Shown here piece by piece: positions 5,486 through 5,797 of a DNA stretch of 5,797 nt. The translations under genes and the position numbers were made by a program. Numbering within the stretch: position 1 is the first letter of the stretch; each line of letters starts with the position of its first letter. The notes under the pieces are model-generated. The model was not told the DNA's origin and searched no databases. It saw only the letters and a list, made by a program, of their open reading frames with translations. Origin of the DNA: an uncultured Oscillospiraceae bacterium (GTDB taxonomy: Bacteria > Bacillota > Clostridia > Oscillospirales > Ruminococcaceae); assembly GCA_900553955.1 (NCBI GenBank), contig USFO01000093.1, positions 1-5,797 of the forward strand. Direction: 5' to 3'.

Positions 5486-5698
5486 GCGGAGATTTAGAGG
5501 ATATTCTTATATATTTCCCCATAAATGAAGAAACGCGCGGCGGCATAGGAGCAAAACACGACGCGAACGCCTCAAATTGTAAATATTTTGTGAACAGTGC
5601 AAAAAAGTGTTAAATTTTTGCGGTTTTGGCGTCTATATAAATGAACGGTTTTAAGCGCAATTCGGCAAAAGCTGCCGGAAAATTAGTTACTATGCCGA
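5486..5698. other. Intergenic DNA between divergent promoters, no gene seen
   Basis: The gap from the guaA start (5413) to the right edge (5797) has no convincing coding sequence. This middle part is AT-rich, apart from a GC-rich patch near 5531-5545. It includes a TTGTGAA half-site at 5589-5595 without a matching partner, and an imperfect hairpin around 5661-5680 with a bulged G. A 39-codon frame at 5641-5760 lacks a ribosome binding site and crosses a promoter. Nothing here is firmly assignable. Confidence 0.5.
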
Positions 5699-5727
5699 TT
5701 GATAAATATTATGAGGTAAATTATAAT
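5699..5727 (+). promoter_or_regulatory. Divergent promoter for a gene beyond the right edge
   Basis: TTGATA (5699-5704), a 17-base spacer and TATAAT (5722-5727) match the sigma-A consensus at 11 of 12 positions on the plus strand. Transcription would start near 5734, leaving a leader of about 60 bases up to the Shine-Dalgarno at the window end. Confidence 0.82.
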
Positions 5728-5751
5728 ATATATGCAAGTATAAATTATAAT
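5717..5751 (+). repeat. Direct repeat of an 11-base -10-containing unit
   Basis: TAAATTATAAT occurs at 5717-5727 and again at 5741-5751, 24 bases apart. Each copy contains a perfect TATAAT, but only the first has a proper -35 at 17 bp. The second could be an alternative start or a binding site in the early transcribed region. Confidence 0.6.
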
Positions 5752-5788
5752 CAGATATGACACAAGTAAGACAAAAGAGGTTAAACAC

Positions 5789-5797
5789 AGAAAGGAG
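5789..5797 (+). promoter_or_regulatory. Shine-Dalgarno of an off-window plus-strand gene
   Basis: AGAAAGGAG is the last sequence of the window, and the divergent promoter at 5699-5727 points at it. A start codon would be expected 5-9 bases beyond the edge. The gene itself cannot be identified here. Confidence 0.65.

Noticed and set aside
5581..5625. A possible Rex-type operator around TTGTGAA
   Set aside because: Only one half site is convincing and no inverted partner lies at the expected distance.
5641..5760. A 39-codon plus-strand frame with Tyr/Asn/Ile-rich C-terminus
   Set aside because: There is no Shine-Dalgarno upstream, it crosses the divergent promoter, and its composition follows the AT-rich DNA.

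Overview
The window holds four protein genes, all on the minus strand, plus well-defined promoters and terminators between them. The gene content (guaA, comF, an SNF2-family ATPase, a small YcxB-like membrane protein), strong GGAGG-type ribosome binding sites, consensus sigma-A promoters, U-tailed hairpin terminators, moderately GC-rich genes and AT-rich intergenic DNA suggest a chromosomal segment of a Clostridia-type Firmicute, perhaps an Oscillospiraceae/Ruminococcaceae relative. That assignment is an inference from style; no rRNA or other lineage marker is present.

Layout in the direction of transcription (right to left). (1) 5413-5797 is intergenic. It carries a perfect consensus promoter for guaA on the minus strand (TTGACA, 17 bp, TATAAT) and, facing away, a near-consensus promoter and Shine-Dalgarno on the plus strand for a gene that begins just beyond the right edge. 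(2) 5412-3886 is guaA, complete GMP synthase. (3) 3885-3664 holds a strong guaA terminator, a small CGAAC repeat and a second structured element ending in a T tract. (4) 3621-792 is a two-gene operon: a ComF-family phosphoribosyltransferase, then one base later a 720-residue SNF2/helicase-superfamily-2 ATPase with an N-terminal helix-hairpin-helix region. It starts from an extended -10 promoter at about 3655-3663. (5) 733-611 is an unusual cluster of seven GAGCAC/GTGCTC hexamers forming several competing hairpins. It probably terminates the operon and overlaps the promoter region of the last gene. (6) 568-59 is a small two-helix membrane protein of the YcxB-like type, followed by a GC-rich hairpin at the left edge.

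Functionally, guaA is housekeeping purine synthesis. The comF-SNF2 pair is the most interesting unit: ComF proteins act with a helicase-like partner (ComFA) in DNA uptake in Firmicutes, and here the tightly coupled partner is an HhH-SNF2 ATPase. I see no sign of a mobile element, CRISPR array, tRNA or rRNA. The most unusual non-coding signal is the helically phased GAGCAC cluster.
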